Shown one piece after another: positions 47,434 to 60,537 of a stretch of 64,000 bases of DNA; within the stretch, counting starts at the first letter, position 1, and each line of letters opens with the position of its first letter. The notes below the pieces were generated by a model, which saw only the letters and a program-made list of their open reading frames with translations, had not been told where the DNA came from and did not search any database. This DNA is from Ficedula albicollis (Eukaryota > Chordata > Aves > Passeriformes > Muscicapidae), in contig NC_021684.1 in NCBI RefSeq assembly GCF_000247815.1, forward strand, positions 11,949,162 through 12,013,161, written 5' to 3'. Both the position numbers and the translations under genes were made by a program.

Positions 47434-47770
47434 CTGCAGGTAAGAGAGAAAGCCTGAGAGTAGAATCTGAAGCCTTTGATAAATACAATCTCAAACAACT
47501 TACAAACATTAAATGAACCCAAATGGTGTAGGGAAGATTATTTATAGCTGGGGAAAAAAAATGCAAGTAAGAGAGAAAGCCTGAGAGTAGCATCTTGATA
47601 AAGAGAGTAGCCTTTGATAAATACAATCTCAAACAACTTACTGCAGGTAAGAGAGAAAGCCTGAGAGTAGAATCTGAAGCCTTTGATAAATACAATCTCA
47701 AACAACTTACAAACATTAAATGAACCCAAATGGTGTAGGGAAGATTATTTATAGCTGGGGAAAAAAAATG
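47434..47770. repeat. Nested tandem duplication, two identical 130-bp units plus a partial unit
   Basis: Unit 1 (47434-47563) and unit 3 (47641-47770) are identical over 130 bp, both starting CTGCAGGTAAGAGAG and ending in eight A then TG. Between them, 47564-47640 is a 77-bp partial copy. It shares the start (AAGTAAGAGAGAAAGCC) and the AATACAATCTCAAACAACTTA part but carries an 11-bp longer, altered middle and lacks the last third. Identity of the outer copies implies a very recent duplication or gene conversion, or an assembly effect. Units 1 and 3 each begin with CAG|GTAAGAG, a strong vertebrate 5' splice-site consensus; the middle copy reads CAAGTAAGAG. Confidence 0.95.
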
Positions 47771-50700
47771 GGTAGAATTAATCCTGATGTCCCATGGAAC
47801 AGTGGGTCCCACTTAAATACTGTTTGTGGTTGAACCTACTTCCAGGCTTTCCCATTCTGTGCAAAAAAAAAAAAATATTGATTTCAGAATTGCTTTCAAA
47901 TTACAAGTGCTAGCAATAAAATTAACTGCATGAATTTCAAGCATTACATTTCTCTTGCAATTTCAATTATTGATTAAGTACCATGGCTGAAGCATTAAGC
48001 CTTGAAATGTTAACAGTGATTATTTGCTGCTATGGGGCTTAGGGGTCTTTTTTATTGGTGTTTCCTTGATTTGTTGATGTTTTCCTGAATTTTCAGAGTA
48101 CTGCTTATGCTGGATACTCTGGGAGCTATAGTTCAAATGCCATCATCTTCAATGTAAGCTGAGAGAGAAAATGTTATGAATTTGTTCAAATACAGTGAGT
48201 TTTGAAAGCAAAGAGTAGATAAAACAATCTTTTACTGGCCTGGAAGAAATAGCTTGGTAATTAGCAATGGATGGCCTTCTTTCAGCAACCACCACCCTCT
48301 GGGGGTTTTATCAAATGAGGTGTCAGGGGTTTATTCACAGAGAAGCAAACATTTTCCAATCAGCCTGCCATGCCAAGTATGTTGCTGGCATAACGGCATA
48401 ACTCCACTGGATATCCTGGATTTTTTCTAGAGAAAAGTGGCCCTAGATTGTTAACCATTAAAAAAATAGATTGAATATCATCTTTGCTACCTGCAGAACA
48501 CCCACATAATTCACAATCTGCACTGACAGAGTGAGAGCAACAGGAAAGACAACAGACATGTTCCAAAGAATGACGTGAGGGCTGATCAAGCTGGGTCCAA
48601 CACTCCCTTTGCAGGAGTGCTGCAGCTGCTTGCACTCTCCCCCTGACACTGCCATATGAGTGCCCAGCAGCTTTCAGCTTGGGCACCTGCATCTCCCTAA
48701 CTAACACAGCAGAAACTAATCCCAGATAGGGAGCAATCACAGCACTGGTTTATCCACCTTCCTGTTTATCTTTCTGGAGCAGGTTTGGTGCTATCTCAGG
48801 TGGGAAAGTTGAAATCTGGATGTGCCTGCCAACACACACCTATTCCAGAAGATGGACACAGTCAGCAGAGGGTTGTGCATGTGTTTATCTGCAGCAAGCT
48901 ACTGCAAGCTGGAGCCACAGGGAGTTCTACAGTCTTGCTCCACTGAGTTCAAGTCACATAAAGCTCTGCTTGGCAGCTGCCTTGTCTGACAAAGCTGGTC
49001 TTTGAAAGTTGGCCTCCATCACTCTAATTTCTAGTTCTTCCTAAGCTAAGCGGATAAACTGTGCTGAATATCACTTCTGAAATCACTCAGCAAAATATCA
49101 CAGTGGGGCAGGCTATTTCAAAATTATCTCAGTGACTTAGATTTCTGTCTTCCCTTCCCTTGGGCTGCACTGAAATCATCATTTCCACAAAAATCAAGAG
49201 CCCATTTCCTCACATCACAGTGTAAGTCTAACAAATGCCAGTTTGCTCACTGACTGCAAGAGCTGCCCCACATACACTCTGCAGGCAATAGAACACACAC
49301 AGGTAGAGCTCTATCATGTCCCTAAGGGCATACAAGCAACTGTAGCCCCAGCATATCAAACCAGTGCTTTTCCCAAGAGTTTAACAACACCCTTTTTACT
49401 TTATGTTTATAGGGTAAGAGACCCTAGATGCACATCACAGCTCTGATGGGTTTTTATGCATTATAAAAATACACAAGGAAACTGGAGCAGCTTTCAAGAG
49501 CATCCCATCTGAAGATAGGATACTTTTGGACATGAAACCCTCATGGCATGACTCCAGCCAGTCAACCCTCACAGCAGGCAGCCAGGATGTTTCACCAGCT
49601 AGACCTGAAGTCAGCACACCAGGAGATGGTGCGGCTGCTAACAAGACCAGAAAGCTTTACAACTTCCTCACAGTGATAAAGTGAGATATGACATCCCAGA
49701 AGAAGGCCACTTACAGGCAAGGACTTGGGTGATGACACTGCAGCATGGATAAAAGGCAGCACCCAGTCTCAGGTTCAGGAGAGAACCTGAGCTCATTCCT
49801 GGTCCATGCTTCCCACTTGCTCCAGCAGAGAAGAAGTGCAGACCATGCCAGCGCTCCCTCCTTCTACACTGTCTCTCAGGGTGGATGATTTTAGTCTAAT
49901 CCATGAAACCTCATCTGTTTCTCAGTGATAAATCCAGTTTGGAAAACTAGCACTTTAGAAATTAGCAGTGTCAGATCTCGAGGGTAAGCTGTAAATCTCT
50001 GAAGGGCAGCAGCACACAGCACTTCCCTGCACAGGCACATAGCAAGCAGGAAGCATTCCTTCAAAGGCTGAGAGTTAGATCACAAGTCAGGTCTGAACCC
50101 ACATTTCCCTCTTGCTTCCTTAGATTTCATATTTTGCCTACATCACAACTTGATCATTCATGCCCCCACAATATTTCCCTCCTCCCTAAGCATTTGGCCT
50201 TTCAGATGCAGACACGGGTACCCTGGTGACTTAGGGCACACACAAGGACAAATCATTTAAACCAAATGAAGCAGGGCTGTTATTCTTGCAGTTTACAGCT
50301 GCACTGTGGAACTCACAGCTGAAGGATGGGGAGGAGGCTAAAATCACAGGTGGGATTCAATAGAGCACCACCAACTTGCAGCCAATTTTCAAGGAGCAGG
50401 ACACCCAGCCAGGACTATGAGGCAGGAGCAGGGGAAAGACTGCACACAAGGAACAAGCACCCAGTGTACACATTGACACTGTCCCCTTTTCTCTGGCCAT
50501 GCTTTAGTATCAGCAGGGTTCAGATAGTGTCAGACCATCTAGCCCAGTTATATTTTTCTTTGTAGTGAGACCATAACTCAAGCACATTTGAATTCCCTGG
50601 AGACAGCAACTGACCATTTGAACACAGGTCTGGCTGGTAAGTGAGCAACCAACTCAAAACTGAAAAACCAACTGAAATAATCCCAAAGAACATTAGAACT

Positions 50701-53459
50701 AATATGAAAGTCTACCTATAGCTAGGCATAAGAGGTAATTTCAATTTGATTTATCTCAGGAATGTTATTGCACCAATTAGCTCTGTTTCTCTGGGGAGAA
50801 ATCACCTCATCATTTACATACTTTTCCCGTATAGTAGGGAGGGGAAAAATTATGAAAACACATGTGAAACATTTGGATGTGCCCAACTACCAAAGATTTC
50901 ATAATGAACACATTAGATTAGTGTTTCTTGATGCAAAGAGGATTTTGTTTTAACTAGAAGCGTAACAAGGAATTATAGCAGCTATGCCTGTCATTATTCT
51001 GCTTAGCCTGTTAATGGAATTAGTTTGCTAGAACTAAATTGGTTCAAAAGATTAATTAAAAACAGGTGCTTCTGTGCAGTAACTTCTCCACATCACACTG
51101 ATTACTTCTTGTGGCTAAACCACCTCCACTTTTCCTTGTGACCTGCAGAAATTCCCTTTGCTCTTCTCTGGGACCAATAAAACATTAATAAAATTCAATT
51201 CAGAACACATCTGCACAACAAACCTTGTCCTTAAGTTTCAATCAGTGGGCTGATAATCCATTAATCAGACCCACTCTCCAAAACACTTTAGTGTAACATC
51301 AAGGAAATATGGGGTCCCTTGTGCGAGAGGGGGTCTCCTAGCTTAGAAATCTACAAGAGAAATTAGTGACTATTATAAAAATAGGGTCTAACCCAAAAGC
51401 AAAAATACAGCTTTAAAGAGCAGGGTCTGTGCATGGGGCAGATGGGATTTCCACAGCTCTAGAACAACCAAAGGCAAATACAAGCTTCTTACTTATAGCC
51501 ATATTCTAAACATATTCTGTGAAGAAATCCCACAAATTCAGTAGAGAATACATAAAACCACCAACAACCAGCACTCACACAGTGCCTGTGCCTCAGTTTC
51601 TACAGTGCACAGTCCCCACTGAATCCAACAGCAACCTGCAGCCTGTTCTCTGAAGGGGCAGAACCTTCCCCTAAAGAGACTGCGCAAATCTCCCATGATT
51701 TTTTGCTTTAGCTTTAAAACCAGTCTTATGAATCTTGTGGCAAATAAATTACTGCACAAGAATGTCACAGTTGTGCTGGGAATATATATTTGCTCCTGCT
51801 CCACAGGGAATTTAGAGATCAAGTTAAAAAAAAAATTTAATAATAACAAATATTAGTGAGAGATCAGAGGGATTCCGTGGTCAGGGACAGAGCACTGTAA
51901 CTAAGTACATTTCATAGTCTACCAAGCAGCAAAATACAAGGATGCTTGCGGCAGGATCTGTGTGGCTGAGAAAGATCCTGAAAAACACTGAAGTTTAATG
52001 AAATGAAACTGCATTTCAAAACCCACTCAATTCTTCCTGCATGACCACATGGCTCCATTCCTGCATGGGCATGCTCACTTTGTGCATGTGTGTGATTTGT
52101 GGTCCATCTTCTGCCCTGTTTGGGAATTCCTGTTTTGCAGATCCCTGAGTAAGATACTTATTAAGATTCCACGTTACCCTTCCTTCCTGCCATTGGCAAT
52201 CCACACATGATGGCAGGAAAATGGATTTCATTGCTGTCAGGATCCCATCTCCAGGCTACCAAGTCACTATCTCATTCCCAAACCAAACAGGTTCATTTGC
52301 AACCAGAAAAAAAAATAAGATATATTGTATTAGGCATCTGAAAACAATATCTCAAGAGAATTTTTACAAAAGAAGCCCAGGTTCAAACTGAATGTTTACT
52401 ACCCAGCAGCAGATGAGCAGTTCACATACAGCCAGGTCAATGTTAGTGATTTTTTTCACTTCTTTCATTTAATCATCTCTTTATGAAATGCAGAGTTCCT
52501 AACTACATTAATGTTGGTATGGAAAGCTCACATCCTATCACTCTCCTTAGAACTATTCTAGCAGAGAACTCCTGCTGGAAAATAGAATTAAAAAAATAAG
52601 TTAAATACTGCAGCAGCAGTAGTTACTTTATGCCTCATTCTTCCCTTTCTTTTTTTTTCTATAGTCTAGACTCTGTCCTTTTCTCCCTTCCTGCTCCATA
52701 TCTTCAGAGCCAAAATAGGAAATATCTATTGAGTGCACTCCTTAAAATGCAGTCACTGATTTCCCTCATCTTTTTCTCCACAGGACAGAACTATGTTTTC
52801 AAGATAATTAGAGATCCACTTACAGTGACAAGAGGGTGCTGTGAAGACTTTCTTTAACTAAAAAAAATAAACCCAAACTATCTCCTCTTCAGGCAAGGTG
52901 AAAGTTTTCAGCTTAAAGTTTCTTTCCCCCCACCCATTAGAACACCTTGACCCAACATTCCAAGGAAATTCACTTGTGGGGCTTTTTTGTGGCAAAATGA
53001 TGCTCTTGGTTTTCCAGGGGGTTTTGGCTAAACAAAACAGCAACAAAAAGTTCAGGGAGTTAAGTCTTCAAATCATGAAAAAAGTTTCAATTAAGGGAGT
53101 TAAGTAACACTGCATGTTTCATACTAACATTCAGCAGGCTCTGCACTCAGTGTCGGAGATTTTTAATCCCCCTTCTCTCTCTCCCTACCTACTTATTTTT
53201 CTCTGGGCTGAACCTGCTGTCAGGAATTTTGCCCTAAATGCTCAGAGTATCTTACAGCACATCTCCACACTAGCAGCCTCCCGGATTTTCCATGTTTATA
53301 GCATTCTCATGCTATTTTCAACATTTCAGTGAACTTTTGACTTGCATATATGTGGCTACATACCCCTCACACAGGTACATACTGCATGTGGCACACACTC
53401 CTCTCATGCCACAGCATCTCTGCTCGGCTTCCTTCCTCTGCCTTGATGGTGGTTGGCAG
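47771..53459. other. Non-coding block, no gene recognised
   Basis: No gene, RNA gene or known repeat recognised; open frames stay at or below 126 codons and have no domain-like features. The stretch 50985-51062 (GTTAATGGAATTAG ... GATTAATTAAAAA) is dense in TAATTA-type motifs, a pattern common in vertebrate enhancers but not diagnostic. Confidence 0.6.
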
Positions 53460-53657
53460 CACACTTGTGATCCTGCTGTACATAAACACTCCCTGGTGCT
53501 AGAGGGAGGGCTGAGAATATTGTAATAATCCTTTTTTCCCTCTCCTTCATTAACTTCTCACACTTGTGATCCTGCTGTACAAAAACACTCCCTGGTGCTA
53601 GAGGGAGGGATGAGAATATTGTAAAAATCCTTTTTTCCCTCTCCTTCATTAACTTCT
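53460..53657. repeat. 99-bp tandem duplication, two copies
   Basis: Copies at 53460-53558 and 53559-53657 both begin CACACTTGTGATCCTGCTGT. They are the same length and differ at three positions (about 97% identity). Because 99 is divisible by three, a minus-strand frame (53404-53709) reads through both copies as a 33-residue repeat containing KLMKEREKRI. All three differences change the amino acid, which argues against coding constraint. Confidence 0.95.
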
Positions 53658-55828
53658 CTACAAGTATTTCTCTTTTGAGAACACCAAAATAATCAAAATC
53701 ACTTTCCAAATTTTTTCACTCATTAAAAATCTAAATGCATTTTAAGGGTGAGCAGAGCATGCCAAATTGGATTTTTAACAAATGAACAAAATTCAGTGCT
53801 TTGAATTCATTCTTTGCTATAGCATCTCCAGAAGCAAAATCTATTTTTAGGTGCAAATTGTTTTATCTGCTCCAGCTAACATCCAGACACACATCTGGGC
53901 TGTTCCTTTAAGAATTTTTCTCCCCACTCAACTTCTACAGATTGAGAAAGATTGTATCATATTCACTTCTACCTTCATTGTCTTTCAGGGTACCTTCTCC
54001 CCCTCAGTCCCAAAGGCTTTCAGTAGCCTCATGTCTGCTGGTTCATTGGTTCAACTCTTCCTTGCTCAGCTTTCCTCAGCTATTCTGCAGGATGCCAGCT
54101 TCACTTCAGCCATCCAGCCTGGCCCCTTTCCAACACTTTTGTAAAATATGTCAGCCCAAGGCTGCCCTGTCTCTTCTGACATAATGCTCTGAGATGTGGG
54201 ACTTACCAGTCTTCAGACAGTTGGATTTTACAATCAACTGTTTTAAGATGACCTCAGTTTCCATCAGTAACACCATCCTAGAAAAGATGGTTTGGGCATG
54301 TCCACCACATCCCTCTACAAATAATCACAAAGGAGTTTTTGTGTGTTTTTTTAAGCCAGTCACTTTCCTTTATGTCCACAAATCCCCTCCAAATGATGCT
54401 CTTGAAGTTTTGCTGGCTCCCACCTCACCACTCGATCTGAGTTCCTATTCCTTAGCCACAGATGCACCTCAGAACCCCCTGCACTCAGGGTTTCTCCTTA
54501 GCCACTTGGCTCTTTTGTTGCCTCTTGGGCCAACGACTTTGCTCAGCTCACTAAGCCCCAGTGTCACTCTCACTCTGCTTCTGCAGGCATGACATAGCTG
54601 CAAAGAGAGATAATAGGGCACATTAAAGATTCAGGGTTTTGCTCCAGCCTGAAAGAAGAGGTAGATGACAGGGAAAAAAGAGCCTAGGAGCCCTTTGCAA
54701 GGTGGACACCACGAAGGTTTGATGCTCCTTGAAAAAGAATCTCCATCACACATGTATCTGGCAGCAGAGGCAGTGCAAGAGCCCAGTCTGGGTCCTCAGG
54801 GCCCAGAGATGATTTCTGAAGTCCCTTAAAGACAAGGATCAGAAGCAGAAATAGTAAACTGTGAGCAGCTTCCTTTTAGAGGCTCATGGGATCAGCCTTG
54901 AGTACTAGGGCATGAACAGCCCCACAAGTCCCTGTGGGCTCCTCTCTTGTTTGTGGGCTTGTCACTGAGTGGCACATCTGCACATGGTACCCCAGCTCAT
55001 TGAGGGAGTGCTCCCATTGGAAAGGGTGTAATCAGAGCATGAAACTATCAGAGGCTATTAATGTTTTCTTAATATGTGAACTGAGCTAGAAACAGAGCAG
55101 GAAAAGAAAACCGGAAAATTAAAAGCTTATGTGGTCATAAACGGTGCCCCCCTTGCTCATCCTCTGCCTTCCAGACTCTTGGGGACATTAATAGCAGGGG
55201 GTGGAAGGAGATGGATACTCCTTTGCTGCTGTCACTGAAATTAGTCCATGCAATGCCAGCAGGGTCAGGGGGGAAAGGATGCTACAAGCCTGCTCTCCCA
55301 TCTGGTCCTCTCTTCTACCACTCAAAACAGACAGATTCGTGTTAACACAGGTTCTTTGCTCCCTTAAATGGCAAAACTCCTTGCTGGAGATCAACAAGCA
55401 GTCCTTGGGGCACAGGACCTGGATGTTTTTTTTGGAAGATGACATCATTGCAGACCACTGCCTGCAATTTGAGGCCTAGAACAAGAAAAAGCAATGCATT
55501 TCCAGACAAAAGTCAGTATTCAGAATAAATGAATTCGTAATTACTGACTTCATAATAACCACCTGAGCAGGTTATTTATCTAGGGCAGCAAGCAAGCCAG
55601 TGCCACTCTCCAGCAGGCTGTGGGCACACGGTCACCCAAGGAAGGGATGGCAGCAGTGGGGCAGAGCCATGTGGCTGAGCCACCAGGGACGGAGTTCATT
55701 GTAAATGCAAGGCACAGCCCAACACAGCAAACTTGCTCTGGGACAAGGATAAGAGGCAGAGATGGCAAATTGAGAAAACTCCTTGTAGGGGCTAATGGGA
55801 ACATGAGATGGGATTTCCTGAACCCCCT
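53658..55828. other. Non-coding block, no gene recognised
   Basis: About 2.2 kb without a recognisable gene or repeat. The longest frame is 132 codons (54194-54592, plus) and resembles nothing I know. Confidence 0.6.
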
Positions 55829-56060
55829 CAGGGCTTGTCTTCATATAAAAGCTGCTTGCGTTTAATTACAATCAGTTACATTAGCTACATCAGTCGATTT
55901 AATTAAATTGCAAGGACACTCATAAGTTGATTTAACTCTGTCTCAAATGGATTTAGCAAAAGTTGGCAAGAAACTAAATCAACATAAACCAAGATTAAAT
56001 CAACTGAAAAGCATCCACACAGGATTTTGCAGCTATTCAGCACAAACCGATTTTAAAGGA
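55829..56060. mobile_element. Possible ancient hAT-type DNA transposon remnant
   Basis: The segment opens with CAGGGCTTGTCTTCAT, resembling the CAGGG-type terminal sequence followed by a GTCTACAC-like motif of old non-autonomous hAT elements in reptiles and birds. It then shows the repetitive GTTTAATTACA / GATTTAATTAAATTG / GTTGATTTAACT / GATTAAATCAACTG pattern of that group, and AAGCATCCACACAGGA, close to the usual internal 'CCACAC' motif. AGTTGATTTAA (55925-55935) recurs inverted as TTAAATCAACT (55995-56005). I cannot see a matching right terminus or an 8-bp target duplication, so the right end is approximate. No transposase coding remains. Confidence 0.4.
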
Positions 56061-59000
56061 AGCAGAATAACTCGGGCACAGAGAAAGATGAATTTCTGGG
56101 ATGGAAGCAGTGTCTAGCACTCCAGCAGCCTAATAGACTTGAGCTGTGAGGAGAAAAACCCAAAAACCTCCTTTTCCTCCACTTCCTAGAGTAGGCATGT
56201 TATTTTAATCCACATATGGTTTACTGATCTTCAGACATTATTGCCCAAGAGAACTCAGCAAGCAGCTGCCATTTCTGCACCAGGTACACAGGCTGAAGGT
56301 CCAAATCATCCCCTATACAGCAGAAGGCTGAATGGTGAGAACACTGGTATTTGTTAAGACAATTTAAAAGTCTGTGAATTTGTGAGCATAAAGTCATCTA
56401 CTTCAAATTAATTCCCAGCTTTGAACACACCATTTGTCTAATTGGTAGATTTCAGCACCGAGATTTTCAGTACTAAAGGGGTCAAACACAGGTGACAGAT
56501 AACAAGACTATCCCGTCACAGGGAAGTTGCACAGCACCGCTCAGTCCTGCAGCGGTGGCTCCAGGAGATGTGGTGAACTCTGCACATCTTCAGCATGCAC
56601 CTGAAACATATTATTCTGTACCAACAGTAGAGTGATAAAAGGGTAGAAATACAGTTTTGTACAGGAAAAAAAATCCAGTGGCCAAAGAAGCACACTGCTC
56701 CATGCAGGCAGCACCATGTGAGTTACCCCATTCCTGGCAGAAGTCATCCCAGAGAGACACACAGAAATAGCAAAGCCCAGCAAAGATCCATAAACACATC
56801 CACTTTGATTAAATTGCTACTTTTCAGCTCCAGGTTTGCCAGGACTGAGCCCTCCCAGCCAATACCAACATCCTCCTTCCATTGCACTGGGTTACTTTTT
56901 CACAGCTGCATTTAAGCTTGTCATCACAAACCAAGCACCTCTTCTTTGGGACCAGAATAGTCCTAACAGCTTTCCCAGCAAACTAAGTGATTTATGATCA
57001 GCTTAATGACACTTTTTATACTGCTGTAAAACTGGGATTACAGTTCAGTGACTAGTAGGAGTTAAAGTAAAGTTGCCACAGTTTCCTTAGTGCTTTGATG
57101 ACTATTATAGCAGTCATACTCTGAGAAATGATGAGCCTGCCATAAAGTTTCAAGATCACCTTTTATTTCAGTGAGGAGATGTTTTCAAGCCCAAGATCTG
57201 TAGAAGGGAAGAAAAAGAAAACTCACAGCCTGAGAACAGCAGTTTAGACTGAGTTGCCACACCACTTCAAACTACTTCAGCCAAAACCTGTCCCCAGATC
57301 ATAAAAACAGTACCTTGCACAAAAATCCCAGAATCTGCAAAGCTTCTGGCTGTAAAGGGGGTCTCTCATGCCTGCAAGAAAGGCCATATGGTCTATTAAA
57401 CCACCAGAAATTGGGTCCTGTTACTGCTTTGCAACCTCTCCAGCTCCCAACATCCTACTTATAAGATGCATCCCACTGCTTTGAAAAATTTGATGGTAAT
57501 AGGACTCAGCAGAAATACTGGGAAGCCAGCAATGTTAGAAATTAGACTCAGCAGGCTGGGTAGATTCAATTCAGTTTAAACATAATGAATGCCTAAATTC
57601 TAGTATGTACACACATATTTACATTAGAAGTCATGCTTCCATATTTACTTTTCTGGGGTTTTTTTTGTTTTTTTTATTTTAAAATTTACAGTAAAACTAG
57701 TACCTGGAAGCTCTGAAATTTATTTACCATGAAAATGTTATTTGTCTCTGGCTTCACTATGTAAGATCAGGTGTACAGAAAGACAGCAATGATGCTCCTT
57801 TTAGCCACACACAGCATGGCTCAGTAGCTAGTTCTTTAGTCAATCCAAATGGTCAGTAATGACAAACCTGCCACACCTAGGAAGGTACTCCCAAGAATAT
57901 TTGGTTTGCAGCACACTCCTTACTTATCCTGATGACTTTTCCTCTCCTAGAAGGAGATTTAATTGCCTCCATGCAGGAAAAAAAAAAAAAAATTACCTAA
58001 GTAGGGAAAACAAAGAGCACAAAAGTTGTTCTCTGCTTGTGGGTGATCAAAGGGATGTAGAGACATGGGCCCAGGAATGGATCAGCTCAATGGATGGAAC
58101 ATTGTGTGGACCTCTCAGCCACACAGGTCAGGCTTGACCTGCTGTCTGTCACACATCTATCACCTGAAGCCATTACACTGATCTTCATGGAAGACTTACC
58201 AGGCTCTGAAGGATGAAGGCCTTTCATGATGCTGATGGAAGAAGCTATCCAGGCCTTTTACCCTGTTTGGAGGAAAAAGCTCCATCCTTCCTTCCTCATT
58301 ACAGATATCATTAAAAGGGGAAAAACAAAGATGACACTGTGCACAGAAAAGCTCTGTTGCTATATATAGCAATGTAATTTTTTAGCATCTCTGTTACTGC
58401 AAACAGCTCACCCCCAAATAGTAGGGGATGAGGGACTGCACTCAACAGGCTGGTGGCAGCTCTGTGTTGTGTCACATCTCAGCTCATGGCCATCAAGAAC
58501 TGAAACAAGGGATCAAAAATAGAACAACTGGACACTCCAATTTGTTCTTCCCCAGTTTAGCCATTGTGGTACACATTTTTGGGTATCTTTTCTTATTTAT
58601 CTCCTTTTGGGGGCATGTTCCCTGTCTTTCCTTTCTTTCACATCAGAAAAGCTTTAGTATATCATTAATTATTCTTCTGAATCCTCTGAATACTCAAATT
58701 CTGAAATATGTTTTCTGGTATGGAGTGACCATCACCTACTGGTGCAAATAAGAGGTTCAACAGATAAACACATTATGTATCTTGACATAACTAGATTAGC
58801 TATTTCAGATACCACCTACCATGGGTTGTGTTTAACACCCCAGAAGCCTGATCTGATAAAGCAAATCTCTCAGGAAATCCTGGCAAGCCACAACCAAGGG
58901 CCAGACTGCTGCAATTCACAGCAATTTCATTCCCACAGCATCGCTCAGGGGTCACGCTCACAGTCACTGCAAAGGCACCCAACAGAGTGATGGGGCAGCC

Positions 59001-60025
59001 AGCACATGGCCCAGGCACCTCCAGCATCCTTTTGTGTGTGGGCCTCGTGCCTGGCACCTTCCCAAGGGGCTTGATTTTTTCATGCCCTCCTTGTGCAATC
59101 AAGCTTTAAATATCAAACAGCGGCCTTCCTACCTCTTTCCCCAGGGGCTTATTTCATTGTTTAAGTGATCCTCCAGCACAAAATGCAAGGAGCTGTCAGC
59201 AGCACAGCTAATACAGTCATCACCCAAAAGCCAGCAGCCCTGTTCCATGCAGATATTTGCATGTTATTAAATAAGCTTTGACAGGATGTGAAGATGGCAA
59301 GGGACTGAGATTTGTGGAAAAAAAAAAAAAAAAACCTCCACCATACACCAAAAAAAACCTGAAAAGAGGGAAATTAATTATTAACAGTCATGAAACCCCC
59401 AAGAGAATAGCAAGGAATAGTTTGCTGCAGTCTTCTGCAGAAGATACCAAACAGCAATGAAAAACTGTTTCCATGCCATACTAAGGATGGGAAGCACCAG
59501 CTGTGACTGTCCCTTCAAGGCGGCTGCCCCTTCAGCAAGGTCTATTACTAGGTCATTTATCCTGGGACATTTGGCTTGCAATTTGCTCAACAGCTAATCT
59601 TGGCAGCAAAGCAAACACTCTGCTAACAAATTCTATCCCAGTCTTGCTTCCTCCAGGTCCAATGAGGTTTTTCTGCTGTTGGCTCAGAGCAACAAATCCC
59701 AATCACAAGCCCAAAGGCATCCCTTCCTCCCACATTAATCCCTTCAGAAGGGATTCAGTGGCACAGGACTGAAGGACAAGCCCCTAATAAATGCCAGGCA
59801 TCAACACATGCACCAAGCAGGGCAAGCCAACCCCAGGGCTGGGTGCAGGCATGGCACTCACATGCCAAAACCCTGGGCACTGTCCCCCAGCCCCACTCAC
59901 CACACATGTAGAGCCAGGCACCTCCACCAGTGAGCTCAGAAACTCTATAATGTCCTTGTAGCTATAGTAGAAACTCTATAGCCCAGACTACTTGTAACTT
60001 CCTAGGATTTAGGAGGAACTCTTAC

Positions 60026-60218
60026 CAGGCAAGATGTCCAGCACCACAGCATCCTGGCCATTGATGGGGCATCCATGATGAGAGGCACCATGAGCTTTGT
60101 TAGAGTCAGCACAGCAGCAAAAATTGTGATCCCCCTACTAGTGACCATGCAAGAGCAGCCAGGTGCATGATGGAGCTTGTTTCTCCTCATGGATGGGTCC
60201 ATTTTCAGATATACTTCC
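60026..60218 (-). other. Weak candidate exon with splice-like boundaries
   Basis: On the minus strand a polypyrimidine-poor but recognisable acceptor (TATATTTTCAG) precedes position 60218, and a strong donor (CTG|GTAAGAG) follows position 60026, enclosing 193 bp. An ATG at 60202 opens a frame of exactly 59 codons to the donor. The encoded peptide includes a hydrophobic stretch (GITIFAAVLTLTKLMVPLI) but matches nothing I recognise. Neither codon bias nor CpG context supports coding. Splice-like pairs of this quality arise by chance in 64 kb; it could also be a lncRNA exon. This is a lead, not a gene call. Confidence 0.15.
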
Positions 60219-60443
60219 CTGAAAATATACTAACACAGACAAACCTACTACCCTCACAGAGACTCAGTATACTACCAAGAGAATAAAAAAGGTCCCCATC
60301 TGCCTCCCAGCTAAATCCATGTAACAAATTCCTGAGCTCTCTAACTTTTTCCATTCACACACAGACTTCCCTGGGGCATAAAGATAACAGAAATGTATTT
60401 ACTCTTAACTTCAAGGTTGATTAAAGCTGTGGGCTACCAGCTG

Positions 60444-60537
60444 AAAAACAAAAACAACCAAACAAAAAAACAACCACCACCAAAAACAAACAAAAAACCC
60501 AAACAATAAACCCCCACTAAAACAGCAACAACAACCC
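60444..60537. repeat. A/C-rich low-complexity tract
   Basis: Almost only A and C, in AACAAC, AAACAAAC and ACCACC patterns with a few T and G residues, with no fixed period. It is typical degraded simple sequence. The opposite strand is correspondingly T/G-rich. Confidence 0.85.

Noticed and set aside
53404..53709. 101-codon minus-strand frame with a 33-residue repeat as a coding gene
   Set aside because: All three differences between the copies change the amino acid, and no flanking gene signals exist.
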